This document shows positions 44,213 through 53,974 of a stretch of DNA of 64,000 nt, piece after piece. The position numbers and the translations under genes were made by a program. Position 1 is the first letter of the stretch; each line of letters opens with the position of its first letter. This DNA is from Peptacetobacter sp900539645 (GTDB lineage Bacteria; Bacillota; Clostridia; Peptostreptococcales; Peptostreptococcaceae): contig NZ_JBLOUI010000002.1 in assembly GCF_047807365.1 (NCBI RefSeq), positions 99,355 to 163,354 of the forward strand, in the 5' to 3' direction. The notes under the pieces are model-generated. The model searched no databases, was not told the origin of the DNA, and saw nothing but the letters and a program-made list of their open reading frames with translations.

Positions 44213-45118
44213 ATGTATAAGTATAAATTTACAATATTTACTCCTACTTATAATAGAGAATATACGCTATCAAAGCTTTATGAAGATTTAAAAAAACAGA
44301 CATACAATGACTTTGAGTGGTTGATAGTTGACGATGGAAGTACGGATAATACAGAGGAATTAGTAAAGAAATTTATAGACGAGGATGTCTTAGATATAAG
44401 ATATATAAAGAAAGTAAATGGTGGAAAACATACTGCCATAAATACAGGTGTTAAAAATGCCAATGGAGAATTTTTCTTTATTGTAGATAGCGATGATGGA
44501 CTTATGCCTAATTCAATGGATTTAGTTATCCAAGAGTGGAATAAGGTAGAAAATAAAGATGAGTTTTGTGGAGTTGTAGGGCTTTGTTCAAAAATGGAGG
44601 ATGGAAAGACACTTGGAACAGAAATTCCTGATGAACATTTAATATGCCATTTTGCAGAGCTGTATTATAAATTTGGAGTAAAAGGTGATAAAACAATAGT
44701 ATTTTTAACTGATATTCTAAAACAGTATCCTTTCCCAGAGAGAGAAGGGATAAAATTCTTGCCAGAGAGCGTTGTTTGGTATGAAATATCTAAATATTAT
44801 AAGGTTATATGTATAAATGAGCCAATGATAGTAAGAGAATACTTAGAAGATGGGCTTACAAGAAATATTCTTAAAAAGAGTGCATTAAAAGGAAGAGCAT
44901 TAGAGTATTTATATCTTACAAATCAGAATACTTATCCATTTAAGGACTTCCCTTATATGTGGATAAAGAACTATATAAATTTGGCAAGATATTCATTATT
45001 ATCAGATAGTAAGTATTTTAAAGAAATAAATAAGATAAGTGATAAATTTATGTATATATTATGTTTTCCACTAGGTTATTACAAATATTTAAGACAAAAG
45101 AAATTTGTTAAGGAATAA
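44213..45118 (+). CDS. Family 2 glycosyltransferase
   Basis: A 301-residue GT-A enzyme beginning KFTIFTPTYNREYTLSKL, with WLIVDDGSTDNTEEL, GGKHTAINTGVKNANGEF and FIVDSDDGL (DXD) at about residue 90. FLPESVVWYEISK near 185 is typical of a subgroup found in capsule loci. The ribosome binding site is GGAGGAGAGG. Donor and acceptor are unknown. Confidence 0.9.
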   Translation: MYKYKFTIFTPTYNREYTLSKLYEDLKKQTYNDFEWLIVDDGSTDNTEELVKKFIDEDVLDIRYIKKVNGGKHTAINTGVKNANGEFFFIVDSDDGLMPNSMDLVIQEWNKVENKDEFCGVVGLCSKMEDGKTLGTEIPDEHLICHFAELYYKFGVKGDKTIVFLTDILKQYPFPEREGIKFLPESVVWYEISKYYKVICINEPMIVREYLEDGLTRNILKKSALKGRALEYLYLTNQNTYPFKDFPYMWIKNYINLARYSLLSDSKYFKEINKISDKFMYILCFPLGYYKYLRQKKFVKE

Positions 45119-45168
45119 GTTTTAGTTTGAAAAAATAATATTGCTAATATATAAGGAGAGTATAACGT

Positions 45169-45921
45169 ATGAATGAACCATTGGTATCAATAATAACTCC
45201 TGTATATAATGCAGAGCGGTTTTTAGAAGATACGATAAAATCGGTACAGAAGCAGTCATATAAGAATTGGGAACTTGTTTTAGTGGACGACTGCTCAAAA
45301 GATAGTTCATCAGAAATAATAGAAAAATTACAAAATAGTGATGATAGAATAAGATATATTAAATTAGAAAAGAATTCCGGAGCAGCTATTAGTAGAAACA
45401 CTGGTATAAAAAACGCAAAAGGCAGATTTATAGCGTTTGTAGATAGCGATGATCTCTGGGAAAAAACTAAATTAGAAAAACAGATTGAATATATGCTAAG
45501 GGAAAATATAGGTTTTTCCTTTACTTCATATAGATATATGAGAGAAAATGGAGAAAAAACTACTAAAGTAGCAAAAGCTCCAAAGAAGATTGATTATGAA
45601 GGACTTTTAAAGAACACTATAATAGGATGTTCAACCGTAGTATTAGATAGAAAAATTATTGGTGATTTTGAGATGCCTCTAGTTAAGAGAGGGCAGGATA
45701 CTGCTACATGGTTGAAAATACTTAGAACAGAAAAGTATGCATATGGGATAGAGGAGCCACTAGTTAATTATAGAATAGTAGGTAATTCTCTATCTAGTAA
45801 TAAGATAAAAGCCTTAAAGAGAACATGGAATACGTATAGAAATGTGGAGGGCTTAGGTCTGTTTAAAAGTATGTATGTATTCTGTTTTTATGTGGTTAAT
45901 GCTATAAGAAAGAGATTATAG
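45169..45921 (+). CDS. Family 2 glycosyltransferase (paralog of 43448 gene)
   Basis: A 250-residue GT-A enzyme, MNEPLVSIITPVYNAERFL, with VLVDDCSKDSS, SGAAISRNTGIK and FVDSDDLWE. It aligns end to end with the product of 43448-44197. The gene follows the previous one after 50 bp with AAGGAGAG upstream. Confidence 0.9.
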   Translation: MNEPLVSIITPVYNAERFLEDTIKSVQKQSYKNWELVLVDDCSKDSSSEIIEKLQNSDDRIRYIKLEKNSGAAISRNTGIKNAKGRFIAFVDSDDLWEKTKLEKQIEYMLRENIGFSFTSYRYMRENGEKTTKVAKAPKKIDYEGLLKNTIIGCSTVVLDRKIIGDFEMPLVKRGQDTATWLKILRTEKYAYGIEEPLVNYRIVGNSLSSNKIKALKRTWNTYRNVEGLGLFKSMYVFCFYVVNAIRKRL

Positions 45922-45947
45922 CGTTGTATTGATTGGGAGGCGAAGTG

Positions 45948-47240
45948 ATGAAAATAGCAGTGGCAGGAACAGGATATGTTGGTCTTGTGACAGGTGCTTG
46001 TTTAGCTGAAAAAGGACATAATGTAGTTTGTGTCGATATAGATGAAAAAAAGGTAGAAAAAATGAAGGCTGGTTTTTCACCTATATACGAAGAAGGACTA
46101 GAAGAAATAATGCAGAAAAATTATAAAGAAGGAAGAATTGATTATACAACAGATTATGAATCTGCTTATAAAAATTCTGATGTAATCTTTATAGCTGTAG
46201 GTACACCTGAGAGAAGCGATGGATCAGCAAATCTTGATTATATAAAGAAAGTTGCTATTCAGGTCTCTGAGAGTATCGAAAGAGATACTTTAATAGTTAT
46301 AAAATCTACAGTTCCAATAGGAACAAATAAAAAAATAGAAGAGTATATAAGAAGAAATCTAAAAAAAGATATTCGTATAGAGCTAGCTTCTAACCCTGAG
46401 TTTTTAGCACAGGGTACAGCAGTTCACGATACCTTAAATGCGTCTAGAATAGTAATAGGTGTTGAGAGTGAATGGGCTGAAGGAATAATGAAAGAGATTT
46501 ATTCGCCTTTTGAAATACCTATGATTATAACTGATAGAAATAGTGCTGAGATGATAAAATATGCATCAAACGACTTCTTGGCTTTAAAAATATCGTATAT
46601 GAATGATATAGCTAATTTATGTGAGATAGTAGGGGCTAATGTTGAGGATGTTGCAAAAGGAATGAGCTATGATGATAGAATAGGAAGCAAGTTCTTGAGA
46701 GCTGGAATAGGATATGGTGGTTCTTGTTTCCCTAAAGATACAAAGGCTCTTCACTGGTTATCAGCTCAGAATGGATATGAGTTAAAGACTGTTAGAGCAG
46801 CTATAGAGGTAAATGAGCAGCAGAAGCTAAAGCTAATTAGAGCTGCAGCAGAAAAAATTGAATCATTTGAGGGAATGAAAGTAGCTGTATTAGGGCTTAC
46901 ATTTAAACCTGGAACAGATGATATGAGAGAATCTCCAGCTATACCTAATATAGAATATCTTCTTGATAGAAGAGCTAATGTTTTTGCTTTTGATCCAGTT
47001 GGAGTTGAAAATGCAAAGAAGTTATTTGGAGATAAGATAGTATATACAAAAACAGCTAAGGAAGCTTTAAAAGATGCAAAGCTATGCCTTATAATGACTG
47101 AATGGAAAGAAATTAAGGAATTAACACCAGATGATTTCAAAAAAAATATGTCAGATGCGTTAGTGTATGATGGAAGAAATTGCTATTTACCAGAAAATAT
47201 GAAAAATGCTGGTATAGAGTACCATTCAATAGGTAGATAA
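45948..47240 (+). CDS. ugd: UDP-glucose 6-dehydrogenase
   Basis: A 430-residue NAD-dependent enzyme, start at ATG 45948 behind GGGAGGCG. Rossmann motif KIAVAGTGYVGLVTGACLA, the SNPEFLAQGTA loop and the catalytic Cys in GYGGSCFPKDTKAL at about residue 258. It oxidises UDP-glucose to UDP-glucuronate, so the polymer probably contains glucuronic acid, adding negative charge. The next gene is a second, different nucleotide-sugar dehydrogenase. Confidence 0.92.
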   Translation: MKIAVAGTGYVGLVTGACLAEKGHNVVCVDIDEKKVEKMKAGFSPIYEEGLEEIMQKNYKEGRIDYTTDYESAYKNSDVIFIAVGTPERSDGSANLDYIKKVAIQVSESIERDTLIVIKSTVPIGTNKKIEEYIRRNLKKDIRIELASNPEFLAQGTAVHDTLNASRIVIGVESEWAEGIMKEIYSPFEIPMIITDRNSAEMIKYASNDFLALKISYMNDIANLCEIVGANVEDVAKGMSYDDRIGSKFLRAGIGYGGSCFPKDTKALHWLSAQNGYELKTVRAAIEVNEQQKLKLIRAAAEKIESFEGMKVAVLGLTFKPGTDDMRESPAIPNIEYLLDRRANVFAFDPVGVENAKKLFGDKIVYTKTAKEALKDAKLCLIMTEWKEIKELTPDDFKKNMSDALVYDGRNCYLPENMKNAGIEYHSIGR

Positions 47241-47265
47241 ATAGAAAAAATAGAGGTGTTTTAAA

Positions 47266-48579
47266 ATGAGTTTATATAAAGATATCCTTGATAGGAATGA
47301 AAAAATATCAGTTGTTGGACTAGGTTATGTGGGTATTCCACTAGCTGTTGAATTTGCAAGACATACATCTGTTATAGGATTTGACATAAATGATGAAAAA
47401 ATTAATCTTTATAAAAATGGTATAGATCCAACTGAAGAAATTGGAGACGATGAAGTTAAAAATACTACTGTAGAATTTACATCTAATGAAGAAGACTTAA
47501 AAAAAGCTAAATTTCATATAGTAGCTGTTCCAACGCCAATAAATCAAGATAAAACTCCTGATTTAAAACCAGTAATTGGTGCAACAGAGTCTATTGCTAG
47601 AAATCTTACAAAAGGTTCTATAGTCGTTTATGAATCTACTGTTTACCCTGGTACTACAGAAGAAGTTTGTATACCTATACTTGAAAAAGTATCAGGATTA
47701 AAGTATATGGAAGATTTTAAAGTTGGATATTCTCCAGAAAGAATAAATCCAGGTGATAAGGTAAATAGACTTACGACTATAATGAAAATAGTTTCTGGAT
47801 GTGATGATGAAACTCTTGAGGAAGTTGCAAATATATACTCAATAGTAGTTGAAGCTGGTGTTTATAGAGCTGAGAGTATAAAAGTAGCAGAGGCAGCTAA
47901 AGTAATAGAAAATTCTCAGAGAGATATAAATATAGCTTTTATGAATGAGATAGCTATGGTATTTAATGAAATGGATATAGACACAAAAGCTGTTTTAGAA
48001 GCAGCTGGAACTAAATGGAACTTCTTGAAATTTACTCCAGGATTAGTAGGGGGACATTGTATAGGAGTTGACCCATACTACTTCATATATAAAGCTGAGG
48101 AATTAGGGTATCATTCACAGATAATATCAGCTGGTAGAAGAATAAATGATGGTATGGCTGATTTTATTATTTCGAATACAGTAAAAGAAATGATAAAATC
48201 AGATAGAAAAGTAAAAGGTGCAAAAGTTTTAGTTATGGGTATAACATTTAAAGAAAATTGCCCAGATACTAGAAATAGTAAAGTTGCAGATATAATAGCT
48301 GGTCTTGAAGATTATGGAATGGAAGTAAAAGTATACGATCCAGTAGCTGCTGAAAATGATGCTGTTAAATTCTATGGTGTAGATATGATAACAGAAGAGG
48401 AGTTAAATGATTTTGATTGTATAGTAGCTGCCGTCAACCACAGTGTATTTGCAAAATTCTCATTAGACGAGATAAAAGCTATGGAAAATGATAAAGGCGG
48501 AAAAGTACTTATAGATATAAAAGGAATATACAATTCAAAAGAAGCGGTAGAAAAAGGATTTGCATATTGGAGATTATAA
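47266..48579 (+). CDS. UDP-N-acetylhexosamine dehydrogenase (TviB/WbpO-like)
   Basis: A 437-residue member of the same superfamily as Ugd but of the UDP-HexNAc branch: VVGLGYVGIPLAVEFARHT, GYSPERINPGDK (typical of this branch), and the catalytic Cys in LVGGHCIGVDPYYF at about residue 263. It should form a UDP-N-acetyl-aminouronate, probably UDP-GalNAcA, though GlcNAc or ManNAc substrates cannot be excluded. Together with Ugd it predicts two uronic acids in the polymer. Confidence 0.88.
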   Translation: MSLYKDILDRNEKISVVGLGYVGIPLAVEFARHTSVIGFDINDEKINLYKNGIDPTEEIGDDEVKNTTVEFTSNEEDLKKAKFHIVAVPTPINQDKTPDLKPVIGATESIARNLTKGSIVVYESTVYPGTTEEVCIPILEKVSGLKYMEDFKVGYSPERINPGDKVNRLTTIMKIVSGCDDETLEEVANIYSIVVEAGVYRAESIKVAEAAKVIENSQRDINIAFMNEIAMVFNEMDIDTKAVLEAAGTKWNFLKFTPGLVGGHCIGVDPYYFIYKAEELGYHSQIISAGRRINDGMADFIISNTVKEMIKSDRKVKGAKVLVMGITFKENCPDTRNSKVADIIAGLEDYGMEVKVYDPVAAENDAVKFYGVDMITEEELNDFDCIVAAVNHSVFAKFSLDEIKAMENDKGGKVLIDIKGIYNSKEAVEKGFAYWRL

Positions 48580-48594
48580 TTAGGAGGAGAAGGG

Positions 48595-49722
48595 ATGAGA
48601 GTACTACATGTATGCTCTTATTATATTACTTCTAAACTTTATAAAAACTTGATAGAAAATTTAGCGAAAACAGGTATATATAGTAGGGTGTATATACCTG
48701 TTTCTTCTAATGAGATGATAAACAAGTTTGTTGGTGAAGAAAGTGATATGACTGAGTACTTATATTCAAAATGTTTTAATAAATTTGATAGAGTAAGTTT
48801 TAGATGGAAAAATAGAAAGATATATTCTGATTTAAATAAAAATATTAAGCTTGATGATATAGATATAACACATGCGCACTCGCTTTTTGTAAATGGGTAT
48901 GTTTCTTATAGACTAAAAAAAGATAAAGGAATAGATTATATTGTTGCAGTTAGAAATACAGATGTTAATACTTTTTTCAAAAAGGTTAAACATCTTAGAC
49001 CTGTAGGTGTTGATATAATGAAAAATGCTAAACAAGTTATTTTTTTATCTGAAAAGTATAAAAATGATGTTATAAACGAGTATGTTCCAAAAGAACTAAG
49101 AAAAGATATTTTAGATAAGTCTATAGTTATTCCAAATGGAGTAGATAGTTTTTGGTTAGAAAATGAAACTATGGACAATGAAAAGATAATAGATAAAAGT
49201 AATATTAAGTTAGTATTTACTGGAAAATTAGATAAAAATAAAAATATTTATACTTCTATTGATACAGTGAAAAAGCTTAATGATGATGGTATAAATGCTA
49301 CATTAGATTTAATAGGAGAGGGTCCTGAAAAAGACAGTATAAAAAAATACATAGAGGAAAATGTGCCGGGTAAAGTAAAATTACTAGGATTTATGGATAA
49401 AACAAATATAATAGATGTATACAGAAATAGTGATATATTTATTATGCCATCTAAATTTGAAACATTTGGACTAGTTTATGTTGAAGCATTGACGCAAGGT
49501 CTACATTTGATATACACTAGAGGACAGGGGTTTGATGGCTACTTTGAAGACGGAACCATTGGATATAGTGTTAAGTACAATGATTCCGATGAAATAAAAA
49601 ATAGAATAAAAGATATAGTAGATGGAAAAATTGATAATGTATCGAGCTATAGAGAGAAAATTCTAAATGATTTCGATTGGAAAAATGTAGCTGAAAAGTA
49701 TAAAAAAATATACTCTAAATAG
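48595..49722 (+). CDS. Family 4 glycosyltransferase
   Basis: A 375-residue GT-B enzyme. The C-terminal half has the family marks LVFTGKLDKNKNI, LIGEGPEKD and the E-x7-E motif FETFGLVYVEAL at about residues 290-301. The N-terminal half begins MRVLHVCSYYITSKLYKN. Donor unknown. The start has GGAGGAGAAGGG upstream; 15 bp separate it from the dehydrogenase gene. Confidence 0.88.
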   Translation: MRVLHVCSYYITSKLYKNLIENLAKTGIYSRVYIPVSSNEMINKFVGEESDMTEYLYSKCFNKFDRVSFRWKNRKIYSDLNKNIKLDDIDITHAHSLFVNGYVSYRLKKDKGIDYIVAVRNTDVNTFFKKVKHLRPVGVDIMKNAKQVIFLSEKYKNDVINEYVPKELRKDILDKSIVIPNGVDSFWLENETMDNEKIIDKSNIKLVFTGKLDKNKNIYTSIDTVKKLNDDGINATLDLIGEGPEKDSIKKYIEENVPGKVKLLGFMDKTNIIDVYRNSDIFIMPSKFETFGLVYVEALTQGLHLIYTRGQGFDGYFEDGTIGYSVKYNDSDEIKNRIKDIVDGKIDNVSSYREKILNDFDWKNVAEKYKKIYSK

Positions 49723-49735
49723 AGAGGATAAGTAG

Positions 49736-50941
49736 ATGAAGATACTATATATTGTCAATATGGATGAGAATAATAAAAAAGGTCTTTTTATGGCTACACA
49801 TGAAAAGATAAAAGCAATAATGAAAAATCATCCGGAGAACGAATATAAAGTAATATCTGTACAGTTTAAAGATACTGGTATTTTTAGGATGGCTAAAAAA
49901 ATAGCAGGAAAGCATACCTATGATAAGACTAGTGATGGTTTTGAACTTGATGGTATAAAATACAAAAAAGTATATTTAAGTATAGATATGAAGAGTAAAA
50001 AAGCTGAAAAGCTAGAAAATGATAAAGACAGATTTGTAGAATTTTTTGATGCATGTAAATCAGATATAGAAGAATGTGATATGGTTAGCTGCCATTGGGG
50101 GTATCCTCATGGTAGAATTGCGTATTGGATAAATAAGAAGTTTAAAAAGCCATATATCGTTACCTACCATGGAAGTGATGTACATACTATGCCATTTGAG
50201 AATGAGCATATAAAAATAAAGGTACTTCAGATAATGGAAAATGCTAAACAGAATATATTTGTAAGTAAGAAACTTATGGATACTGCTAGAGAGCTAGGGT
50301 ATACAGGAGATAACTGTACCGCATCGAGAAATGGTGTAAACACTAAAAACTTCTACATAATATCTGATACAGAAAAAAATTCTATAAAAGAAAAATATAA
50401 CATATCTGGAAAGAATGTAGGATTTGTAGGAGCAATAAATAAGATAAAAAGAGCTGATAAATTTGCTGAGATATTTGATAAGATAAAGCAGCTTGATTCA
50501 AATAATGAATATACATTCACAGTTGTAGGGGATGGACCTTTAAGAGCTCAGGTAGAAAAAGAATGTAAAGAAAAAGGTTTAAAAGTTGTATTTACAGGAA
50601 ATCAAGATGTAGATATGGTTAGAAATTTGATGAATACAATGGATGTTATGATAATTCCAAGTAGGAGAGAGGGGTTTGGCTGCGTTATAACTGAAGCAAA
50701 TGCGTGTGGTGTATCTGCTGTAGGTAGCGATGCAGGTGGAATTCCTGAAGCTATAGGAATTGATGAGAACATTGTAGCTGATGGTGATGACTTTGAAACA
50801 AGAATTGCGAAAAGAGTTGTGGAAGTAGCTAACTCTGAAAACGATAGAGAATCTATTTCAAAGAACACATTGGAGAATTTCTCTTGGAATAAAATAGCAG
50901 AAGATGAAGCCTCTTTTTATAGAGAGGGGGAAATGAAATAA
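49736..50941 (+). CDS. Family 4 glycosyltransferase
   Basis: A 401-residue GT-B enzyme: HGSDVHTMPF in the acceptor half, GFVGAINKIKRADKF, VVGDGPLRAQVE, and E-x7-E in RREGFGCVITEANACG. Arranged as the second of two GT4 genes and ending one base before the second flippase start (stop TAA then ATG), so the two genes are translationally linked. Confidence 0.88.
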   Translation: MKILYIVNMDENNKKGLFMATHEKIKAIMKNHPENEYKVISVQFKDTGIFRMAKKIAGKHTYDKTSDGFELDGIKYKKVYLSIDMKSKKAEKLENDKDRFVEFFDACKSDIEECDMVSCHWGYPHGRIAYWINKKFKKPYIVTYHGSDVHTMPFENEHIKIKVLQIMENAKQNIFVSKKLMDTARELGYTGDNCTASRNGVNTKNFYIISDTEKNSIKEKYNISGKNVGFVGAINKIKRADKFAEIFDKIKQLDSNNEYTFTVVGDGPLRAQVEKECKEKGLKVVFTGNQDVDMVRNLMNTMDVMIIPSRREGFGCVITEANACGVSAVGSDAGGIPEAIGIDENIVADGDDFETRIAKRVVEVANSENDRESISKNTLENFSWNKIAEDEASFYREGEMK

Positions 50942-52486
50942 ATGGGTAAGGTAGCAAAAGCAACCGTATCTCTAATGATCGTCACAATGCTTTCAAAGAT
51001 ATTGGGATTTGGAAGGGAGCTAGTACTTGGTGCTTTATATGGAGCTACAGTATACAGTGACGTATTTATAGCAGCATCAAATATACCTAAGGTTTTATTT
51101 ACTTTAGTTGCTACAGCGCTTGCGACGACATTCATACCTCTTTACTATGAAAATTTAAGAGAAGGTGGAGAAGAAAAGGCACTTAAATTCTCAAATAATA
51201 TACTAAACATAACTATAATACTTGGAATAATACTATCTACTATTTCATTTATATTTGCAGAGCCAATAGTAAAAATATTTGCTATGGGATTTAAAGGTGA
51301 AACATTTAAACAGGCGGTATTATTTACAAGGATAATAATATTTGGAGCGATATTTACGGGTCTAAGCGATATAATGAAGTCTTACCTTCAATCAAAGGGA
51401 AGTTTTACTATACCAGGGCTTATAGGATTGCCGTACAATATTATACTAATAACAGCTATGATACTTAGTGTATTACTTGATAATATTTACATACTTCCTG
51501 TTGGAGCGTTGTTTGCGATGGCAAGCCAGTTCTTATTCCAGGTGCCGTTTGCGTATAAGAAAGGTTACAAATACAGACTGTTTGTAGATTTTAAAGATGA
51601 GTATGTAAAGAAGATGCTTATACTTGTGGCTCCAATAGTAGTTGGGGTTGCAGTAGATCAGATAAATATAATGGTCGATAAAACATTAGCGTCTACACTT
51701 GTAGAGGGAAGTATATCGGCGTTAAACTATGCTGATAGATTAAAAGGATTTGTAACTGGGATGTTTATAGCGTCGATATCTGCAGTTGTATATCCGCAGT
51801 TTTCTAGATTATCTGCATTAGTGGATAGGACAGAGTTTTTTAATTTTATCAGAAAAAGTATCAACGCTGTAATAATAATAATAATGCCTATGACAGTAGG
51901 AGCAATGGTTTTATCAGAGCCAATAGTTAGAATACTCTTCCAAAGGGGAGCATTTGATGCAAGAGCTACACAGATGACGGCTGTGGCGCTTATATTCTAT
52001 TCTATAGGGCTTATAGGTGTTGGGCTTAGAGATATTCTTACAAAGATATTCTACTCTGTGCAGGATACAAAGACACCAATGATAAATGCTACAATGGCGG
52101 TTATCATGAATATATGTATGAATCTTTTATTTATAAAGTATTTAAAACATGCAGGACTTGCACTTGCGACGAGTTTATCATCTATAATATGTATAACATT
52201 GCTATTTAGAAGTCTAAAGAAAAAAATTGGCGATTTTGGTCAAAAAAAGATTATTATAGTGTTTTTAAAGACGACTTTTTCTGCAATTATAATGGGTGGA
52301 GCAGCGAGATTTGTTTATAAGCTTGTATTTGGAGCTCTCGGTGCAGGTTTTATTATGGAAGTTATAGCTCTAGGTACTGCTATAATAGTAGGTGCTGGTG
52401 TTTACGCACTTCTTATAATACTACTTAGAGTAGAAGAGGTTTCTATGATAACAGATATAGTGAAAAAGAAACTCAAACGAAAATAA
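50942..52486 (+). CDS. murJ: MurJ/MviN-type flippase (copy 2)
   Basis: A 514-residue protein with about 14 membrane segments, starting KVAKATVSLMIVTMLSKILGFGRE, with RILFQRGAFDARATQ and SVQDTKTPMINA at the same places as copy 1 (35088). The two copies flank the transferase genes. Similarity is moderate, so the duplication is old and the two may export different lipid-linked intermediates, one perhaps lipid II. The ribosome binding site GAGGGGGAAA lies within the end of the previous gene. Confidence 0.88.
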   Translation: MGKVAKATVSLMIVTMLSKILGFGRELVLGALYGATVYSDVFIAASNIPKVLFTLVATALATTFIPLYYENLREGGEEKALKFSNNILNITIILGIILSTISFIFAEPIVKIFAMGFKGETFKQAVLFTRIIIFGAIFTGLSDIMKSYLQSKGSFTIPGLIGLPYNIILITAMILSVLLDNIYILPVGALFAMASQFLFQVPFAYKKGYKYRLFVDFKDEYVKKMLILVAPIVVGVAVDQINIMVDKTLASTLVEGSISALNYADRLKGFVTGMFIASISAVVYPQFSRLSALVDRTEFFNFIRKSINAVIIIIMPMTVGAMVLSEPIVRILFQRGAFDARATQMTAVALIFYSIGLIGVGLRDILTKIFYSVQDTKTPMINATMAVIMNICMNLLFIKYLKHAGLALATSLSSIICITLLFRSLKKKIGDFGQKKIIIVFLKTTFSAIIMGGAARFVYKLVFGALGAGFIMEVIALGTAIIVGAGVYALLIILLRVEEVSMITDIVKKKLKRK

Positions 52487-52612
52487 ATGTAAATTGTTAC
52501 AGATTGTAACAAATACAGATAAGTTGTTTGTTGGATGTTAGAAAATATGCTGAAATTTAAAATAGAAACAAAATAGTTACAAAAAAATATTATTATAGTA
52601 AAAATAATTGTA

Positions 52613-52651
52613 AAAAAGACTTTGATTGTTAAAAAATCGAGTCTTTTTTTT
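52613..52651 (+). terminator. Terminator of polymer biosynthesis operon
   Basis: AAAAGACT/AGTCTTTT outer stem with GATT/AATC inner pairing, followed by seven T. Confidence 0.65.
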
Positions 52652-52816
52652 ATGGAGTTTATAAAAAAATTAGAAAAGGTTGACATAATAATACAAAAAT
52701 GATATATTTAATAACTGTAAGGCTTAAAAAAAGACAACGAATTTTGTGATAAATTTCAAATTGTTACCATTTTAAATGTTGAAATTTCAATGGTTACAAC
52801 AAAGGTAACAACAAAA

Positions 52817-52844
52817 ATAACAAAAAAGTTACAGAAATGTTACA
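52817..52844 (-). promoter_or_regulatory. Triple WalR-type box upstream of NlpC/P60 gene 1
   Basis: On the minus strand TGTAAC-N5-TGTAAC-N5-TGTTAT, three hexamers with exact 11-bp period at plus positions 52817, 52828 and 52839. They fit the WalR consensus TGTWAH-N5-TGTWAH and end 8 bp upstream of the -35. Confidence 0.62.
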
Positions 52845-52851
52845 AAAAAGC

Positions 52852-52880
52852 TTGTCTAATGTAACAAGCTATGATAGAAT
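52852..52880 (+). promoter_or_regulatory. Promoter of NlpC/P60 gene 1
   Basis: TTGTCT, 17 bp, TAGAAT. The surrounding AGCTTGT...AATGTAG is conserved with the promoter at 60094. A leader with a stem GTAGAATTTA/TTAAATTCTAC follows. Confidence 0.65.
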
Positions 52881-52956
52881 AAAAAATGTAGAATTTAGGA
52901 AGTTAAATTCTACTACATTAACCACTAACTAATTAAGAGAATCAGGAGGGCGATTA

Positions 52957-53931
52957 ATGCATTCGTTAAACATAAACAAGAAAATATCTAAAATAATGGC
53001 AGCAATGATAATAGCTGGATCACTAACAGCATTTGCTGGAAACAATACAGTAAGCGCTGATGAAATATCTGATATAGCAGTAGTTTCTGAAACTACAGAA
53101 ACAAGAGCTGAAGCTAAAAATGGTTTTGTTAAAGAGGGTAACAAAACTTTCTACTACAAAAATGGAAACAAAGTAAAAGGTTGGGTAGAAGCTAATGGAG
53201 AAAAATACTACTTCATGAATAGCTTCGAAATGGCTCAGTCAAGATATAGAACAATAGGTGGAGTTGATTATTACTTCAAAGCTGATGGAACATTAGCTGC
53301 TAACGAAGTAGTTAAAACTACTGATGGAATATTCAGATTCGACGCTAATGGAAAAAAAGTTGAAAATGAGAAATATGCAGAAGTTGTAGATTGCGATTTC
53401 TTAACTATAAGAGCTGCATCTAATGCAAAAGCTGAAGAAAAAGGTAAATTAAATCCTGGAACGCTTATAAAAATAACAGGTGAAGCAAATGGATGGAATA
53501 GAATAGAAACACTAGATGGTGAAAAAGGTTGGGTAAGTTCAGACTACCTTAACTACAATATACCAGTAAATGAAAAAGTTCAGAAAGTAATATCTGTAGC
53601 AAAAGCTCAGATGGGTAAACCATATAGATGGGGAGCAACTGGACCAAACTCATTTGACTGTTCAGGATTAATGCAGTATGCATTTAAAAATGGTGCTGGA
53701 ATATCACTTCCAAGAGTATCTAGAGATCAGGCAAATGTAGGTAAAAAAGTTTCTAAAGCAGAATTACAGCCAGGTGATTTAGTATTCTTCGCTAAAGGTG
53801 GAAGAATACACCACGTTGGAATGTACTTAGGAAACGATCAGTACATACATGCACCACAGACTGGTGATGTTGTTAAAATAAGCAAATTATCATCAAGAAC
53901 TTTATATACTGCAAGAAGAGTTATACAGTAA
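52957..53931 (+). CDS. Secreted cell wall hydrolase: CW_1-like repeats, SH3, NlpC/P60
   Basis: A 324-residue secreted protein. Signal peptide about 1-32 (to VSA). About residues 50-140 hold aromatic repeats of the glucan/choline-binding kind (GNKTFYYKNGNKVKGWVE, GGVDYYFKADG, GIFRFDANG). An SH3b domain follows at about 145-205 (CDFLTIRAASN, GWVSSDYL), then a C-terminal NlpC/P60 domain with Cys in NSFDCSGLMQYAF, His in RIHHVGMYLG and the third polar site in QYIHAP. Such enzymes cut stem-peptide bonds such as D-Glu-meso-DAP. WalR-type control is suggested by the upstream boxes. Paralog at 60212. Confidence 0.92.
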   Translation: MHSLNINKKISKIMAAMIIAGSLTAFAGNNTVSADEISDIAVVSETTETRAEAKNGFVKEGNKTFYYKNGNKVKGWVEANGEKYYFMNSFEMAQSRYRTIGGVDYYFKADGTLAANEVVKTTDGIFRFDANGKKVENEKYAEVVDCDFLTIRAASNAKAEEKGKLNPGTLIKITGEANGWNRIETLDGEKGWVSSDYLNYNIPVNEKVQKVISVAKAQMGKPYRWGATGPNSFDCSGLMQYAFKNGAGISLPRVSRDQANVGKKVSKAELQPGDLVFFAKGGRIHHVGMYLGNDQYIHAPQTGDVVKISKLSSRTLYTARRVIQ

Positions 53932-53948
53932 TTGAAAAGGGTAATTAT

Positions 53949-53974
53949 AGGACGTTTTTAGACGTCCTTTTTTA
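53949..53974 (+). terminator. Terminator of NlpC/P60 gene 1
   Basis: AGGACGT/ACGTCCT stem and TTTTTT tail, 18 bp after the stop. Confidence 0.8.

Noticed and set aside
52496..52515. WalR box after the second flippase gene (TGTTACAGATTGTAAC)
   Set aside because: Spacing between the hexamers is 4, not 5 bp, and no promoter lies next to it.
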